Part shown: positions 63,778 through 64,000 of the stretch, piece by piece
How the letters are laid out: each line of letters opens with the position of its first letter
How positions within the stretch are numbered: the first letter of the stretch is position 1
DNA from: Candidatus Rifleibacteriota bacterium
Lineage (GTDB): Bacteria > Muiribacteriota > Ozemobacteria > Ozemobacterales > Ozemobacteraceae
Length of the DNA: 64,000 nucleotides
NCBI GenBank assembly: GCA_905236675.1
Contig: CAJOND010000005.1
Span: 1 to 64,000 of the forward strand
Direction of reading: 5' to 3'
Program-made: the position numbers and the translations under genes
Notes under the pieces: model-generated
Told to the model about the DNA's origin: nothing
Databases searched by the model: none
The model's input: the letters and a program-made list of their open reading frames with translations, nothing else

Positions 63778-64000
63778 TTACTCTATCAGATGCAGCCATT
63801 CTTTTAATAGAAAACTGAAACGACCGATTAGCAGAGAAATACGACCCATTACTGTTGCACCAAAAGAAGCACCGAAGCTAATCATTAAGAACCAGATACC
63901 AATTTTGGATAAATTACCAAATACGCGTCCTCTGTGCTCTGTACTGAAGAAGAAGTAAAATAGACAAGCTATTGTTCCTAAAACTAGTACAAAGTTAGAA
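63778..64000 (-). CDS. Membrane protein, C-terminal part (runs off the window)
   Basis: A minus-strand frame is open from the window edge to a stop at 63778-63780. It encodes two membrane segments (FVLVLGTIACLFYFFF and IGIWFLMISFGASFGATV) and the end LLIGRFSFLLKEWLHLI. It is 27 bp upstream of the 114-residue protein gene and probably heads or continues the MutL-like operon. The N-terminus is outside the window. Confidence 0.7.
   Translation of the reverse strand, partial: SNFVLVLGTIACLFYFFFSTEHRGRVFGNLSKIGIWFLMISFGASFGATVMGRISLLIGRFSFLLKEWLHLIE

Overview
The window looks like the chromosome of an AT-rich, Gram-negative, probably anaerobic and host- or gut-associated bacterium from a poorly studied lineage. 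Gram-negative signs are two Wzz-type chain-length proteins, an O-antigen-ligase-like protein and MurQ. The many secreted TPR proteins, the DUF3857 transglutaminases, the MutL-like ATPase and the GcvT-GlyA fusion suggest an uncultured phylum (a Riflebacteria-like lineage is one guess). The sequence alone does not fix the taxon.

Region 1 (1-4850) is a defence island. It opens with the leader end of a type II-like CRISPR array: 54 repeats of 36 bp and 53 spacers of 30 bp, with the leader at the left edge, so any cas genes would lie left of the window. To its right is a degraded strip. It holds an MNT-type nucleotidyltransferase antitoxin, a HEPN-like C-terminal scrap, one orphan type I-C CRISPR repeat, a restriction-endonuclease scrap, a broken ORF, and copies of a GGTTAGCGA-containing repeat at the break points.

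Region 2 (4858-25545) carries mostly minus-strand genes: secreted and TPR proteins, a GNAT acetyltransferase, and a four-domain CoA-disulfide reductase/rhodanese/TusA/DsrE protein. Divergent to these is an hslO-xth-FAD oxidoreductase operon. Then come an AEC transporter, a small NIF3-like protein, a solute-binding protein fused to an ABC permease and broken by a frameshift, and a three-gene operon of two DUF3857 proteins and an O-antigen-ligase-like protein.

Region 3 (25774-34530) is the glycine cleavage locus. A promoter and a possible 41-residue ORF precede gcvT-glyA (one fused gene), gcvH, gcvPA, gcvPB, a lipoate-protein ligase and dihydrolipoyl dehydrogenase, ending at a strong terminator. 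Together these supply T, H, P and L proteins, lipoate attachment and SHMT. The locus looks richer in G+C than its neighbours.

Region 4 (34539-56112) is mostly housekeeping: Nudix hydrolase, SH3 protein, glgX, S20, rarA, an aminotransferase, an operon of membrane/TPR proteins ending in NAD kinase, HIT protein, glycosyltransferase, FmdB-like protein, RNase D and murQ.

Region 5 (56376-64000) has a DUF1015 protein, two tandem Wzz-like proteins, a lipoyl/KOW-type protein, a MutL-like actin-fold ATPase, a small protein and the end of a membrane protein.

The most unusual feature outside the CRISPR region is a family of degenerate seven-base tandem repeats in at least seven intergenic gaps. They often form two inverted arms, and twice lie beside a GC-rich palindromic element.
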